Positions 1 through 9,308 of a stretch of 64,000 nt of DNA are shown here, one piece after another; position 1 is the stretch's first letter, and each line of letters starts with the position of its first letter. Under the pieces are notes generated by a model that did no database searches, was not told where the DNA came from, and saw only the letters and a program-made list of their open reading frames with translations. The position numbers were made by a program, and so were the translations under genes. The DNA comes from Acidobacteriota bacterium (GTDB taxonomy: Bacteria; Acidobacteriota; Thermoanaerobaculia; Multivoradales; JBCCEF01): NCBI GenBank assembly GCA_039030395.1, contig JBCCEF010000003.1, forward strand, positions 124,001-188,000. The letters run 5' to 3'.

Positions 1-434
1 GCGGTGGCCCGCTCTTCGACCAGGATCTGCCGCAGGCGCACTCGCTCCGGCCGGGCGAGGGAGTCGCGCCGGCGTTCGTAGGCGCGGATGATCTCCGCCG
101 CCGAAGGCTCCGGCGGCGGGTCGCGCTCCATCAGACGATCGATCGCTGAGCGCGGCGCCGCGCCTTCCGGCACCAGCACCTGGTCAACCGCCAGTCGCAC
201 CAGCAAGCGCTCGTCGAGGAAGCGGTCGAACAGGCGAGACAGGGTGACGTTGTCGAGGCCTTCGGCGTCGTCCCGCAGCAGCTCGACGAGGTGGAGTTCG
301 AAGTCTCGGTAAACGATGTCCTCGCCGTCGAGGCGGGCCACCAGGTCCGGCGATGTCGGCGCTTCCGGAGCGCAGGCCAGGGCCAGGGCGACGAGCCACC
401 AACCGGGCGTCGGGACGTTCCGTCGTCGCCTCAA
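1..434 (-). CDS. SurA-like periplasmic peptidyl-prolyl isomerase (C-terminus beyond window)
   Basis: Only the first ~144 residues are visible; the gene runs off the left edge. It starts with TTG at 434-432, overlapping the TGA stop of mfd (TTGA), so it is translationally coupled to mfd. The N-terminus is basic, followed by a short hydrophobic stretch ending LALAC, so it is probably an exported lipoprotein. A SurA_N-type helical region follows (DGEDIVYRDFELHLVELL, then LFDRFLDERLLVRLAV), which is the usual arrangement before a PpiC/rotamase domain. The last visible residues (RVRLRQILVEERAT) look like the first strand of a parvulin domain. Its expected role is folding of outer-membrane or periplasmic proteins. 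The gene is too short for a motif search in the standard ATG frame, and the TTG start is inferred from the overlap and the signal-like N-terminus. Confidence 0.6.
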   Translation of the reverse strand, partial: MRRRRNVPTPGWWLVALALACAPEAPTSPDLVARLDGEDIVYRDFELHLVELLRDDAEGLDNVTLSRLFDRFLDERLLVRLAVDQVLVPEGAAPRSAIDRLMERDPPPEPSAAEIIRAYERRRDSLARPERVRLRQILVEERAT

Positions 435-3400
435 GAGAGCTCCTGGAGGATGCGTTCGGCGGCGGCCAGCGGTGCTTCGCCGCCGGTGTGCAGGGTGAGC
501 ACGCCGGTGGGGCTGAAGCTCGCTTCGGAGCGGTTGGAGACCATCTCCACCAGGCGGTCGATGTCCACCTTGGCGTCGCGCCGCAGGCGCACCGTGAGCT
601 TGCCGGACTTGAAGGAAACGGACTGCACTCGTAGCGCCTCCGCCTGGCGCTTGAGGCGGCCGACGGCGAGCAGGGTGCGGATCTCTTGCGGGGGCGGTCC
701 GAAGCGGTCGGTGATCTCCGCCAGCAGTTCGTCCTCGTCGGTCTCGCCGGAGGCGATCTTGCGGTAAATCTCCATCCGCAGATTGGAGTCTTCGATGTAG
801 TCGGCGGGGATGGTGAGGGTCACCGGCAGGTCGAGGGCGGCGGAGGGCGCTTCGTCCACCGCCTCGCCGCGCAGTTCGCGCACCGCCTCCTCGAGCATCT
901 TCAAGTAGGTCTCGATGCCGACGGCGGCAATGTGGCCGCTCTGCTCGGCGCCCAGCAGGTTGCCGGCGCCGCGGATCTCCAGGTCCCGGGCGGCGATGCG
1001 GAAGCCGGCGCCCAGGTCCGTGAACTCGCGGATCGCCGCCAGCCGCTTGCGTGCCGCCTCGGAGAGCACCCGATCCCCCGGCACCAGCAGGTAGCAGTAG
1101 GCGAGCTGGTCGCTTCGCCCCACCCGGCCGCGGAGCTGGTAGAGCTGCGCCAGGCCGAAACGGTCCGCCTGATGCACGATCATGGTGTTGACGTTGGGGA
1201 TGTCGATGCCGTTCTCAATGATAGTGGTGGCGAGCAACACGTCGTACTCGCCGTCCGTGAAGGCGTGCATGCGGCGCGCCAGTTCGCGCTCGTCGAGCTG
1301 GCCGTGGCCCACCGTTACCCGCACGTCGGGCACCGTCTCGCGCAGGAAGGTTTGCATGCGCTCGATGGTCTCCACCCGGTTGTAGACGTAATAGACCTGG
1401 CCGCCGCGGTCGATCTCCGCTTCGATCGCCTCGCGGATGAGCTGGCCGTCAAAGGGCAAAATGGCCGTCTCCACCGCCATGCGATCCTTCGGCGGCGTTT
1501 CGATCACCGACATGTCGCGCACCCCGGCGAGCGAAAGCTGCAGCGTGCGGGGCACCGGAGTGGCAGACATGGCGAGCACGTGCACATCCTTCTTGAGCTG
1601 CTTGACGCGCTCCTTCTGGGCCACCCCGAAGCGCTGTTCTTCGTCGACGATCAGCAGACCGAGCTTCGGAAACTTGATGTCCTTGGACAGCAGCCGGTGG
1701 GTGCCGATGAGGATGTCGACCTCGCCCTTCTTGAGGCGCTTCCTGACGTCGCTCACCTCCTGGGCGCTGCGGAAGCGGGAGATCATCGAGATGTTGACCG
1801 GGAAGCCGGCGAAGCGCTTGCGGAAGGTCTCCAGGTGTTGGTCCGCCAGGATGGTGGTGGGGGCCAGCACCGCCACCTGGTAGCCGCCGTCCACCACCTT
1901 GAAGGCGGCGCGCATGGCGACCTCCGTCTTGCCGTAGCCGACGTCGCCGCACAGCAGCCGGTCCATCGGCTGGGGGCGCTGCAAGTCCGTGGAGATCGCC
2001 TCGATCGCGTCGAGCTGGTCGGGCGTTTCCTCGTAGGCGAAGGCGGCGGCGAACTGGCGGATCATGTCGCTGTCCGGCGGCATGATCGGCGCCGTGGCCA
2101 CCTTGCGCTCGGCGTACAGCTTCAAGAGCTGGTCGGCCATGTCCCGCAAGGACTTTTTGACCCGCGCCTTGGTCTTGTTCCAGGAGGTGCCGCCCAGTTT
2201 GTCGAGGCGCGGGGTGACCCCCTCCATGCCCGAGTACTTCTGCACCATGTCGAGGCGCGACAGCGGCAACAGGAGGCTCTTGCCGGCGGCGTAGGCGATC
2301 TCCATGACCTCCGCCTCGGCGGCCGCCGCTTTGCCCATCTCGCGCACCGCCGGTGGCAGGCTGGCGCCGTTGCCCAAAGCGGCCGTCGGCGCGGCGCCGA
2401 GCTGGCGCAGGGCGACGAACTGCCCGATGCCGTGGTCTACATGCACCACGAAGTCGCCGACCTTCAAGTCCCGTAGGCTCGAAACGAAGGGTCCGTAGCG
2501 GTGGCGTCCCGGGCGCCGCTGCGGCTTGGCGCGCGGCAACAGTTGCGCCTCGCCGTAGATCGAAACCCCCGCCGCCGGCAGCCGGAAGCCGCGCTGCAAG
2601 TCGCCGGCAACCACCTCGCAGCCGCCGGTGCCGACGGGGATTTCGCGCCCTTCCAAGAGTTCTTCGATGCGCCGCCGGTGCGCTTCCGGGGCCACCACCA
2701 GGCAGCGGTCGCCGCGGTCCCGTGCCGTCGCCACCTCCTGCGGGAATCGCGGTAGCTGGCCCTGGAAGAGGTCGGTGGTGGTGGCGGCGAAGTCGATGGC
2801 GTCGCCGGCGACTTCGCCGGCCATCACCAGGTCGCGGATGCGGAGCGGTGCCGAGTCCAGCAGCGCCGACACCTCGTTGCCGGAGCGCTCCAGGATCTCC
2901 GGCGGCAGGGCGATACGGCGATTCTCCCGGCGCGCTGCCCAGTCCGTTTCCAACAGCTCCAGGTGGTGTTCGACCTCGCTCGCCAGGGAGGGCGGATCGA
3001 CGGTCACCATCAGCGGCTGGTGGAGAAAATCCGCCAGCGAGGCATTCGCCGGCTCCAACAGCGGCAGGTAGTGCTCCCAGCCACCGAAACCGCCCCGCTC
3101 GGTGAGATCGTCAAGCTGGCCGGCGCCCTCCGGACCGAGGTCATAGCCGAGCTGCTCCGGCAGCATGGCGGCCAGCCGCTGCGCTTCGGCGGGGCCCGAT
3201 GGCAGCAGCGACAGCGGCAGGATCGACACCGCGTCGAGGCTCGCCTCGGAACGTTGGGTGCCGGCGTCGAAGCGGCGGATGGAGTCGATGGTGTCGCCGA
3301 AGAAGTCGAGGCGAATGGGCAGTTCTTCACTGGGCGGGAAGAGATCGAAGATGCCGCCGCGCACGGACAATTCGCCGACCTCCGACACCAGGTCCACCCG

Positions 3401-3892
3401 GTGGTAGCCGAAACGCATCAGGTGCTCGATCAGGTCTTCCTGGGCGATCTCTTCGCCGGTCGCGAGGCCGAGGCAGGCGGCGCGCGCCGCCTGCGGTGTG
3501 GGCAGCCGGCGGAACAGTGCCCGCGGCGTGGCGACCACCGTGCGCACGCCGCCGGTGAGGATGCGGTTCACCGCGACGGACTCCTGGGCCCGCACCAGGA
3601 GCGAGGTGTCGGTGTCCTGGTAGGGCGACAGGGATGGTGCCGGAAAGTACACGGCGCCCGAGACCGGATTGCCGAACAAACGTGCCCCTTCGAGCCAGGC
3701 GAGGGCGTCGCTCTCCCGCGGCACGATCACCAGCAGCGGCCGGTCGCGATCCTCGGACAGCAGATTCGCCACCCATGCCGCCGCCGCCATCGGCAGGCGC
3801 ACGACGTCCCCGAGGCTGGCGGCCAGCCGCTCATAGGGCACACTGCTACGCAGCGTCCGGGAAAGTGCGTCCCACACGCGAGGATCGGCCAT
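431..3892 (-). CDS. mfd: Transcription-repair coupling factor Mfd
   Basis: This 1153-aa protein has the length and full domain order of Mfd. An N-terminal UvrB-homology region is followed by the CarD-like RNA-polymerase interaction domain (DLKVGDFVVHVDHGIGQFV). Next come helicase domain 1 with Walker A GDVGYGKT and the DEEQ box (LLIVDEEQRFGV), helicase domain 2 with ATTIIENGIDIPN and QLRGRVGRS, and the C-terminal TRCF domain (SNLRMEIYRKIA). It uses ATP to push stalled RNA polymerase off damaged DNA and recruit UvrA for nucleotide excision repair in the cytoplasm. The start at MADPRV gives the expected N-terminus. The upstream gene ends 12 bp away and the downstream chaperone gene overlaps it. 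No key motif is missing. Confidence 0.98.
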   Translation of the reverse strand: MADPRVWDALSRTLRSSVPYERLAASLGDVVRLPMAAAAWVANLLSEDRDRPLLVIVPRESDALAWLEGARLFGNPVSGAVYFPAPSLSPYQDTDTSLLVRAQESVAVNRILTGGVRTVVATPRALFRRLPTPQAARAACLGLATGEEIAQEDLIEHLMRFGYHRVDLVSEVGELSVRGGIFDLFPPSEELPIRLDFFGDTIDSIRRFDAGTQRSEASLDAVSILPLSLLPSGPAEAQRLAAMLPEQLGYDLGPEGAGQLDDLTERGGFGGWEHYLPLLEPANASLADFLHQPLMVTVDPPSLASEVEHHLELLETDWAARRENRRIALPPEILERSGNEVSALLDSAPLRIRDLVMAGEVAGDAIDFAATTTDLFQGQLPRFPQEVATARDRGDRCLVVAPEAHRRRIEELLEGREIPVGTGGCEVVAGDLQRGFRLPAAGVSIYGEAQLLPRAKPQRRPGRHRYGPFVSSLRDLKVGDFVVHVDHGIGQFVALRQLGAAPTAALGNGASLPPAVREMGKAAAAEAEVMEIAYAAGKSLLLPLSRLDMVQKYSGMEGVTPRLDKLGGTSWNKTKARVKKSLRDMADQLLKLYAERKVATAPIMPPDSDMIRQFAAAFAYEETPDQLDAIEAISTDLQRPQPMDRLLCGDVGYGKTEVAMRAAFKVVDGGYQVAVLAPTTILADQHLETFRKRFAGFPVNISMISRFRSAQEVSDVRKRLKKGEVDILIGTHRLLSKDIKFPKLGLLIVDEEQRFGVAQKERVKQLKKDVHVLAMSATPVPRTLQLSLAGVRDMSVIETPPKDRMAVETAILPFDGQLIREAIEAEIDRGGQVYYVYNRVETIERMQTFLRETVPDVRVTVGHGQLDERELARRMHAFTDGEYDVLLATTIIENGIDIPNVNTMIVHQADRFGLAQLYQLRGRVGRSDQLAYCYLLVPGDRVLSEAARKRLAAIREFTDLGAGFRIAARDLEIRGAGNLLGAEQSGHIAAVGIETYLKMLEEAVRELRGEAVDEAPSAALDLPVTLTIPADYIEDSNLRMEIYRKIASGETDEDELLAEITDRFGPPPQEIRTLLAVGRLKRQAEALRVQSVSFKSGKLTVRLRRDAKVDIDRLVEMVSNRSEASFSPTGVLTLHTGGEAPLAAAERILQELS

Positions 3893-3904
3893 CGGCCGGG
3901 GAGT

Positions 3905-5515
3905 TTATCGGAGTTGCGGCGGCGGACTCGCTCGGCGCTGCCGCTCGACTCGCCACACGCTCAGGTTTTCGCCGGCTTTCACCAGGCGAAGGGCCGGCAT
4001 CGGGGAACGGTCCCGGGTGGCGGGAGCGAGGAGGCTCGGCGGCCGCTGCCGTAGCTCGAGGGCGCCAATCACCACGAAGGCGACGGAGTGCTCGTCAACG
4101 GCCTGGTTGAGCCACTCGAAGTAAGCCTCCGGTTCCTGCAAGGGTCCGATGCCGTCCGGCAGGGGGAGGTAGGGCACATCGAGACTCCGACCGGCGAAGG
4201 GCATGGCGCCGGCCAGCGCTTCACCGGGCTGGAGGCGGACTTCGAGCTCTTGGAGAGCCGCCAACTCGGCGTAGGGGTGGCGCTCGACGAAGGCCGGCAG
4301 CCGGAAGACGAAGGTCTTGACCGCCAGCAGCAGAACCAGGCCGCCGAGCACCAACCACCGCCATCGCCGGTGCGGAATCTGCCGGGCGGCGAAGGCCATC
4401 CAGGTGGCCAGTATCGGCAGAAAGGCCAACAGCAGGCGGCCCCAGGCGAAGAAGGTGAGGCAGACGGCGGCAACGAAGGTCCCGAAGGCGAAGAGCGTCC
4501 AGCTGGCCGCCCGTCGGCTCGGGCCGTGACGCAGGGCGAGGAACAGGCCGGCGGCGGCAGCGAGGGCGTGCAGCATCGTGCCGGAGAGCTGCGCCAGGCC
4601 GCTACCGGTAAAGCGCACCGCCTCGCGCCCGGCGGCGGCGAGGACGCCTGAGGGATTCGACCGCAGGATCTCGAAGGGGCCGGAGAAGGGCACCCGATCC
4701 AGGTAGGTCCAGTCCGGGTAGCCGTAGAGCTTGAACGCCAGGTTCTTCCAGTTCTCATCGAAGAATGGATCGCCGAAGACGATCCCCCGCAGTACCAGGT
4801 GCGGGATCCATCCGGCGAGGGCCGCGGCGGCCAGCGGGAGGACTGTGCGCCACCACCAGCGGCCTGTCTCGTCCTCAGGGTTTGCCCCTCCGACATTCGG
4901 GTGGCACTTTTTGTGGCGGTGGGCGAAGAAGGCGGCCAGGGCGATCGCCGGCAGCAGAAAGAGGGCGTTGCCGCGAGTGAAGGCGGCGCAACCCAAAAGG
5001 GCTCCGCAGGTGGCGGCGGAAACAACGCTCGGGTGTTCGAGGTGGTGGAGAGCGGCGAGCAGCGAGCCGGCGGCGAGGGCGGCGAACAGCATATCGGTGG
5101 TGACGTGCTGGCCGATGATCCACAGATTGGGATTCACCACCACCAGCGCCAGGGCGCTCCAGGCGACCATCGGGCGGTCCGGCGCCAGGCGTCGGCCGAA
5201 TCCCCAGGCGAGACCCGCCAGGGCGACCGCCGCCAGGTTCGAAAGCAGGCGCGCGGCGGCAAAGGCGTCGCCAAGGACAAAAGACCCGCCGGCCGCCAGC
5301 AGGGGATAGAGGAGGGGCCGGTAGGCGTCCCGCGGCAGGTGTCCTTCGGTGATCATCTCGGCCTGGCCGACAAAGTCGTCGCGCTCCGCGGTGCCGGCCT
5401 CTTCGATCCAGTGCACCCGCGCCCCGAACACCGCCAGGGCCAGAAACAAAAGGGTGAGAGCGAGAGCCAGGCTGCGGCGCGGGCTCACGGAGCGACCGGC
5501 GAGAAGGAAATCCAT
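3905..5515 (-). CDS. GT-C fold membrane glycosyltransferase (PMT/ArnT-like)
   Basis: A 536-aa polytopic inner-membrane protein. A first membrane segment (about residues 14-32) is followed by a loop with an acidic pair, AERDDFVGQAEMI, and then YRPLLYPLL. This is the usual layout of GT-C (PMT_2/GT39) enzymes that transfer sugars from polyprenyl-phosphate donors outside the membrane. About ten more hydrophobic segments follow, then a soluble C-terminal part of ~120 residues containing PYAELAALQELEVRLQPGEALA, as in many GT39-like proteins. The substrate cannot be told. It lies 12 bp upstream of mfd and 6 bp downstream of the ftsB-like gene on the same strand, so all are probably co-transcribed. 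An alternative is a general DUF/GT83-type protein; the GT-C class is well supported, the donor is not. Confidence 0.75.
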   Translation of the reverse strand: MDFLLAGRSVSPRRSLALALTLLFLALAVFGARVHWIEEAGTAERDDFVGQAEMITEGHLPRDAYRPLLYPLLAAGGSFVLGDAFAAARLLSNLAAVALAGLAWGFGRRLAPDRPMVAWSALALVVVNPNLWIIGQHVTTDMLFAALAAGSLLAALHHLEHPSVVSAATCGALLGCAAFTRGNALFLLPAIALAAFFAHRHKKCHPNVGGANPEDETGRWWWRTVLPLAAAALAGWIPHLVLRGIVFGDPFFDENWKNLAFKLYGYPDWTYLDRVPFSGPFEILRSNPSGVLAAAGREAVRFTGSGLAQLSGTMLHALAAAAGLFLALRHGPSRRAASWTLFAFGTFVAAVCLTFFAWGRLLLAFLPILATWMAFAARQIPHRRWRWLVLGGLVLLLAVKTFVFRLPAFVERHPYAELAALQELEVRLQPGEALAGAMPFAGRSLDVPYLPLPDGIGPLQEPEAYFEWLNQAVDEHSVAFVVIGALELRQRPPSLLAPATRDRSPMPALRLVKAGENLSVWRVERQRRASPPPQLR

Positions 5516-5521
5516 CTCAGG

Positions 5522-5839
5522 CTAGGGAGTGGCCGATGTCCCTTCGTCCCGCGGCAGCAGGATCACCACCTCGTCCGGGCGCAGCATTCCCAGCTCCTCC
5601 CGGGCCAGCCGTTCGAGGGTGGCCGGATCGGTGCGCAGGCGCTCGATGCGCCCTTCGAGCTGCTCGATCGAGTGCTGCGTGTTCTCGAGCTGCTGGCGCA
5701 GCTCCGCCTCCCGGTCGCGCACCGTCGACAGGTCGCGATAGCTCTCGAAGCCGGCCACCGCGAGGAGCGACACCACCACCACGAGGGCTCCGACGACAAG
5801 GACGCGCACGGGACTGGTTTGGGAGAGGTTGGCCTGCAT
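5522..5839 (-). CDS. ftsB: FtsB/DivIC-type septum formation initiator
   Basis: A short bitopic protein of 105 aa from the ATG at 5839 (a GTG at 5866 would add nine residues, with no better ribosome site). One N-terminal membrane segment (VRVLVVGALVVVVSLLAVAG) is followed by a coiled coil (DREAELRQQLENTQHSIEQL and on). The conserved end LERLARE-ELGMLRPDEVVILLP matches the FtsB/DivIC family. Such proteins form the FtsQLB subcomplex that links the divisome to septal peptidoglycan synthesis. The gene is alone of its pathway here and is followed 6 bp later by the glycosyltransferase gene. Family call is firm; the symbol ftsB rather than divIC is by analogy. Confidence 0.85.
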   Translation of the reverse strand: MQANLSQTSPVRVLVVGALVVVVSLLAVAGFESYRDLSTVRDREAELRQQLENTQHSIEQLEGRIERLRTDPATLERLAREELGMLRPDEVVILLPRDEGTSATP

Positions 5840-5990
5840 GGCTGGGCACCGAGGGATCGTCCCCACAATTCTACCGCGCTGCCGGATTGGAATCTCTGGG
5901 ACCGATCGGCCGGTCCCCGCAATGCCGCGGGCGATAGGCTAGCAGGCGGAGTTCCTTGCGATTCCTTTCTCGGCCGGAGACTTCACAGCC

Positions 5991-7148
5991 ATGGTGAAAC
6001 CAGACGATCATCTCGAAACCCGCGCCATCCACGCCGGCGAGGACACCGCCCGGGACGGCGGTTCGGTGGTCACCCCGATCTACCAGTCGACGGTGTGGAA
6101 TATCGACGAGTCCGGCGGTTACGCCGATCTCGGCTACATCCGCTACAGCAATCTGCCGAATCATCGGGTGCTGGCCGACAAGCTGGCGAATCTGGAGAAT
6201 GCCGAGCGGGCACTGGTGGCGGCGAGCGGCATGGCGGCGATCTCGTCAGCGCTGCTGGGGCATTTGTCGACGGGCGATCACCTGCTGGTGAGCGATGTGC
6301 TCTACGGCGGCACCCACGAACTGGTGACCCGTATGCTGCCGCGCTTCGGCATTGAGTACGACTTCATCGATGCCGACCGGCCGGACACCTGGGAGGCGAA
6401 GCGCCGGCCGTCCACTCGGGTGATCTACGTGGAAACCATCTCGAATCCGTTGATGCGGGTGCCACCGATGGACGAGGTGGGAGAGTTCGCGCGGCGCCAC
6501 GGCCTGACGGCGATGACCGACAACACCTTCGCCACGCCGATCAATTTTCGCCCGGCCGAGCACGGCTTCCACCTCTCGCTGCACAGCGCCACCAAATACA
6601 TGAACGGCCACTCGGATCTGGTGGCCGGCGCACTGTGCGGCACCGCCGAGGCCATCGAGCGGGCCAAGGGCGCCGCCAAGCTGCTCGGTGGCAGCCTCGA
6701 TCCCCACGCTTGTTTTCTGCTGCAGCGGGGCCTCAAAACCCTCGGCCTGCGGATGCGCCAGCACAACCGCACCGGCTTGGCCCTGGCGCGCCATCTCGCC
6801 GGGCACCGTGCCGTCGAGAGAGTCCACTACCCCGGCCTCGAAGGTCAGCCGGACCATGCCCGGGCGGCGCGCCTGCTCAACGGCTTTGGGGGCATGCTCG
6901 CCTTTGAGCCGGTGGGCGGCGCCGAAGCCGCCGACCGGATTCTGCGGCGTACCCGCCTGGCGACCCATGCGCCGAGTCTGGGCGGTGTCGAATCGCTGAT
7001 CGTCAGCCCGGCGCGCTCCTCCCACGCGGCGATGAGCCCGGAGGAGCGCCGGCGGGTGGGTATCGGCGACGGCCTGGTGCGGATCTCCACCGGCATCGAG
7101 CACCCGGATGACCTGATCGCGGACTTGGATCAAGCGCTGTCGCAGTAG
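5991..7148 (+). CDS. Trans-sulfuration PLP enzyme (cystathionine gamma-synthase/beta-lyase family)
   Basis: This 385-aa protein is a complete fold-type I Cys/Met-metabolism PLP enzyme. It opens with LETRAIHAG and TPIYQSTVW, then has the cofactor phosphate-binding region (ASGMAAIS). The substrate-contacting YVETISNPLMRV and TDNTFATP follow, then the PLP lysine in SATKYMNGHSD and the C-terminal SLGGVESLI. These features fit cystathionine gamma-synthase, beta-lyase, gamma-lyase or methionine gamma-lyase; sequence alone does not separate them. It is cytosolic and acts in methionine/cysteine metabolism. It is transcribed alone, divergent from the ftsB operon, with 124 bp upstream. Confidence 0.92.
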   Translation: MVKPDDHLETRAIHAGEDTARDGGSVVTPIYQSTVWNIDESGGYADLGYIRYSNLPNHRVLADKLANLENAERALVAASGMAAISSALLGHLSTGDHLLVSDVLYGGTHELVTRMLPRFGIEYDFIDADRPDTWEAKRRPSTRVIYVETISNPLMRVPPMDEVGEFARRHGLTAMTDNTFATPINFRPAEHGFHLSLHSATKYMNGHSDLVAGALCGTAEAIERAKGAAKLLGGSLDPHACFLLQRGLKTLGLRMRQHNRTGLALARHLAGHRAVERVHYPGLEGQPDHARAARLLNGFGGMLAFEPVGGAEAADRILRRTRLATHAPSLGGVESLIVSPARSSHAAMSPEERRRVGIGDGLVRISTGIEHPDDLIADLDQALSQ

Positions 7149-7223
7149 ATTTCGTGAGAGAGTTCGTGGAAACGACTTGAAATGGAGAGGTCCGCGTCGT
7201 CGGACCTGGGAAGGGGGCCTGGA

Positions 7224-7784
7224 ATGAAACGCACTCTGATCGATGTCGCCATTGTCGCCGTCGCCATTCTCGCCATCTGGGGCGTATGGAGCCTCAAGGA
7301 GAACGAGCGTGAGCGGGAGCTCGAAGCACAGGCCAACCGCTGGAACTCGCGCCTGATGACCTTCCAGACGGAAGCGAAGCGGCTGCAGGAGGAAGCGGCG
7401 CAGAAAGAGGCCGAGGCGGTGTTCCGCTCACTGGCGGCGGGCATACTGCCGATGGTGCTGTCGAAGGACTCGACGGGCCTCAACCAGGCGGTGAGCGCCG
7501 CCCTGGAGATCGAGGGCATCGATTCCCTGCATGTCGTGGGACCGCGCGGCTCCGTGCTCGCCGGCAGCGATCGCAAGCTGATCACCACCGGCCGCATCGA
7601 CGAGCGGGACGGCTGGATTCTGGAGACCGACGACCTGACGACCAAGCCCAGCGGCGTGGCGGGCGTCACCCAGATGGCGGCGCCGTTCGTCGGAGCATCG
7701 GGTCCCGCCGGTTTCCTGTGGCTGGCCTACGAGACCGGCAGCGAAGGAGCGCAGGAAGCTCCCGAGGTTCAGGACGCCGCGTAA
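7224..7784 (+). CDS. Membrane-anchored coiled-coil protein with small sensor-like domain, unknown function
   Basis: 186 aa from the ATG at 7224, chosen because AAGGGGG lies about 8 bp upstream; an upstream ATG at 7182 would add 14 non-conserved-looking residues. A single N-terminal membrane segment (DVAIVAVAILAIWGVWSL) is followed by a highly charged coiled coil (about residues 25-65) and a small alpha/beta domain with SLHVVGPRGSVLAGSDR and GVTQMAAPFVGASGPAGFLW. That last part resembles a small Cache/PAS-like extracytoplasmic sensor, but no output domain is present. It follows the trans-sulfuration gene by 75 bp on the same strand. I do not recognise a named family. Confidence 0.6.
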   Translation: MKRTLIDVAIVAVAILAIWGVWSLKENERERELEAQANRWNSRLMTFQTEAKRLQEEAAQKEAEAVFRSLAAGILPMVLSKDSTGLNQAVSAALEIEGIDSLHVVGPRGSVLAGSDRKLITTGRIDERDGWILETDDLTTKPSGVAGVTQMAAPFVGASGPAGFLWLAYETGSEGAQEAPEVQDAA

Positions 7785-7848
7785 CTCCGCCTGGAATTTG
7801 CCACGAGCCACCGGGTGGATTTTCGCTCCCGAGGTCGACGACCGAGGC

Positions 7849-7862
7849 GGCAGCTAGCTGCC
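7849..7862. repeat. Perfect 14-bp palindrome at the hemH stop codon
   Basis: GGCAGCTAGCTGCC is a perfect palindrome whose centre contains the hemH stop codon (CTA on the plus strand at 7854-7856). It lies between two convergent genes. It could contribute to 3' end formation, but there is no uridine tract. Confidence 0.4.
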
Positions 7863-9008
7863 ATAGCCGGCGTCTTCCTCGACGCCGGCCGCGGCCATCT
7901 CTCGGGCGCGTCGCTCGGATTCGGCGACCTCGGCCCGCACTTCTTGCGGGCGGAACTCCGGCGCCGGTTCCACCCAGCCGGCGAGGTTGCGCCGCAGCAG
8001 ATTGGCGAGAAGGCGGATGTGGTCTGGCCGGTCGTTGAGGCAGGGCAGGTAACGGTAGTCCTCGTCGCTCCCGCCGGCTTCCACCCAGAACTCGCGGTTC
8101 TGGCCGTCCAATTCCTCCAGCGTCTCCAGGCAGTCGGCGGAGAAGGCCGGGCTGATCACGTCGAGCTTGCCGACGGTGGCCTTTGCCATCGCCCGGATGG
8201 TGACGTCCGTGTAGGGCTGGAGCCACTCCTCTCGCCCGAAGCGCGACTGGAAGGAAACGTCGTAGCGCTCCTGGCCGATGCCTAGTTTCTCGGCCACCAG
8301 CCGGGAGGTCTTGTGGCACAGGCAGTGGTAGGGATCGCCGTTCTGGAAGTAGCGGAGTGGAATGCCGTGGTAGGAAAACAGCAGCTTGTCCGGTTCGCCG
8401 TCGCGCTCCCAAACCTCACGAATGGAAGCTACCAGGGCGTCGATGAACCCCGGTTCGTCGTGGTACGACATGATCGTCCGCAGCTCCGGCACTCGCCGCC
8501 AGGTCATCAGCTCTGCCGCCACGGCATCGAAGGTGGAGGCGGTGCTGGTGGCGGAGTAGTGTGGGTAGAGGGGCAGAAAGACGATCCGCCGGCAACCGTT
8601 TTCACGCAGTTCGTTCAAGGCCTTGGGGATGGACGGCTGGCCGTAGCGCATGCCGAGAGCAAAATGGAGCGGCGTGCCCACTTCGGCCCGCAGAGCCTCC
8701 GCAACGGCGGCCGTCTGGCGTTCGGCCATCACCAACAGCGGGGAGCCCTCCTCCGTCCAGATCTCTTGGTAGAGGGCGGCGGAGGCCTTCGGCCGGGTGG
8801 TCAAGACGAACAGGTTGAGGATGATGGACCACAGCCAGCGCGGCAGCTCGATCACCCGGGGGTCCGACAAGAACTGCCGCAAATAGGGCCGAAGCGCCTT
8901 CGCCGTCGGTGCCTGGGGCGTGCCGAGATTGGCGATCAGCACCCCCACCGCCGGCATCTCGGAATGGTCGAATCCGGGTTCGTCCACGTACTGCGAGTAA
9001 GTCGACAT
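7854..9008 (-). CDS. hemH: Ferrochelatase HemH
   Basis: A 384-aa class I ferrochelatase that inserts Fe2+ into protoporphyrin IX (or coproporphyrin III) in the last part of haem synthesis. Diagnostic parts are GVLIANLGTPQAPT near the N-terminus, RYLRQFLSDPRVI-like text (PYLRQFLSDPRVIELPR), the catalytic histidine motif LLFSYHGIP, the CHKTSRL region and the acidic metal-path motif ISPAFSADCLETLEEL. The N-terminal ~15 residues (MSTYSQYVDEPGFDH) precede the usual start of the domain. The C-terminal ~35 residues after LLRRNL extend beyond the core and look disordered. No other haem gene is adjacent. Confidence 0.96.
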   Translation of the reverse strand: MSTYSQYVDEPGFDHSEMPAVGVLIANLGTPQAPTAKALRPYLRQFLSDPRVIELPRWLWSIILNLFVLTTRPKASAALYQEIWTEEGSPLLVMAERQTAAVAEALRAEVGTPLHFALGMRYGQPSIPKALNELRENGCRRIVFLPLYPHYSATSTASTFDAVAAELMTWRRVPELRTIMSYHDEPGFIDALVASIREVWERDGEPDKLLFSYHGIPLRYFQNGDPYHCLCHKTSRLVAEKLGIGQERYDVSFQSRFGREEWLQPYTDVTIRAMAKATVGKLDVISPAFSADCLETLEELDGQNREFWVEAGGSDEDYRYLPCLNDRPDHIRLLANLLRRNLAGWVEPAPEFRPQEVRAEVAESERRAREMAAAGVEEDAGYGS

Positions 9009-9104
9009 CGATCGTCTCCAGAACCGCCGCCGCCTGGATGAGATGGTTGCGCGGCGGCGCGGCTCCCGAGTCTAACCGGTAACCTCCCCAGGTAAACTGG
9101 CACC

Positions 9105-9290
9105 GTGAGCGAGAGTGAGAGCAGCGAGCCGCTGGAACCAGACGAAGGCTACAGAGCCTTTGTGCTGGAGCGGATTGCCAAGGGCCTTCGCGATATCGAG
9201 CAGGGCCGATTTCTGGAGCCATCAGAGGTCGAGCTGAGGATGGCGCGATGGCTTCGCGACCCGAGCCCGGAGGGCGAGGGGGGCGCCTAG
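9105..9290 (+). CDS. Short antitoxin-like protein (orphan)
   Basis: 61 aa from a GTG start. The pattern RIAKGLRDIEQGRFLEPSEV followed by ELRMARWL resembles the C-terminal halves of small RelB/ParD-like antitoxins (a helix, a Gly-Arg turn, then a helix ending Arg/Ala-Trp-Leu). No toxin-sized gene follows: the next 67 bp hold only a stem-loop, and the next gene is on the other strand. It is divergent from hemH, 96 bp away. It may be an orphan antitoxin, a solitary regulator or a non-coding frame; support comes only from family-like pattern and acidic, soluble composition. Confidence 0.4.
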   Translation: MSESESSEPLEPDEGYRAFVLERIAKGLRDIEQGRFLEPSEVELRMARWLRDPSPEGEGGA

Positions 9291-9308
9291 ACCCCCTGGA
9301 AAGAGACA

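Noticed and set aside
686-2476. A 596-codon plus-strand open frame
   Set aside because: Antisense to mfd, no domain, composition of a shadow frame.
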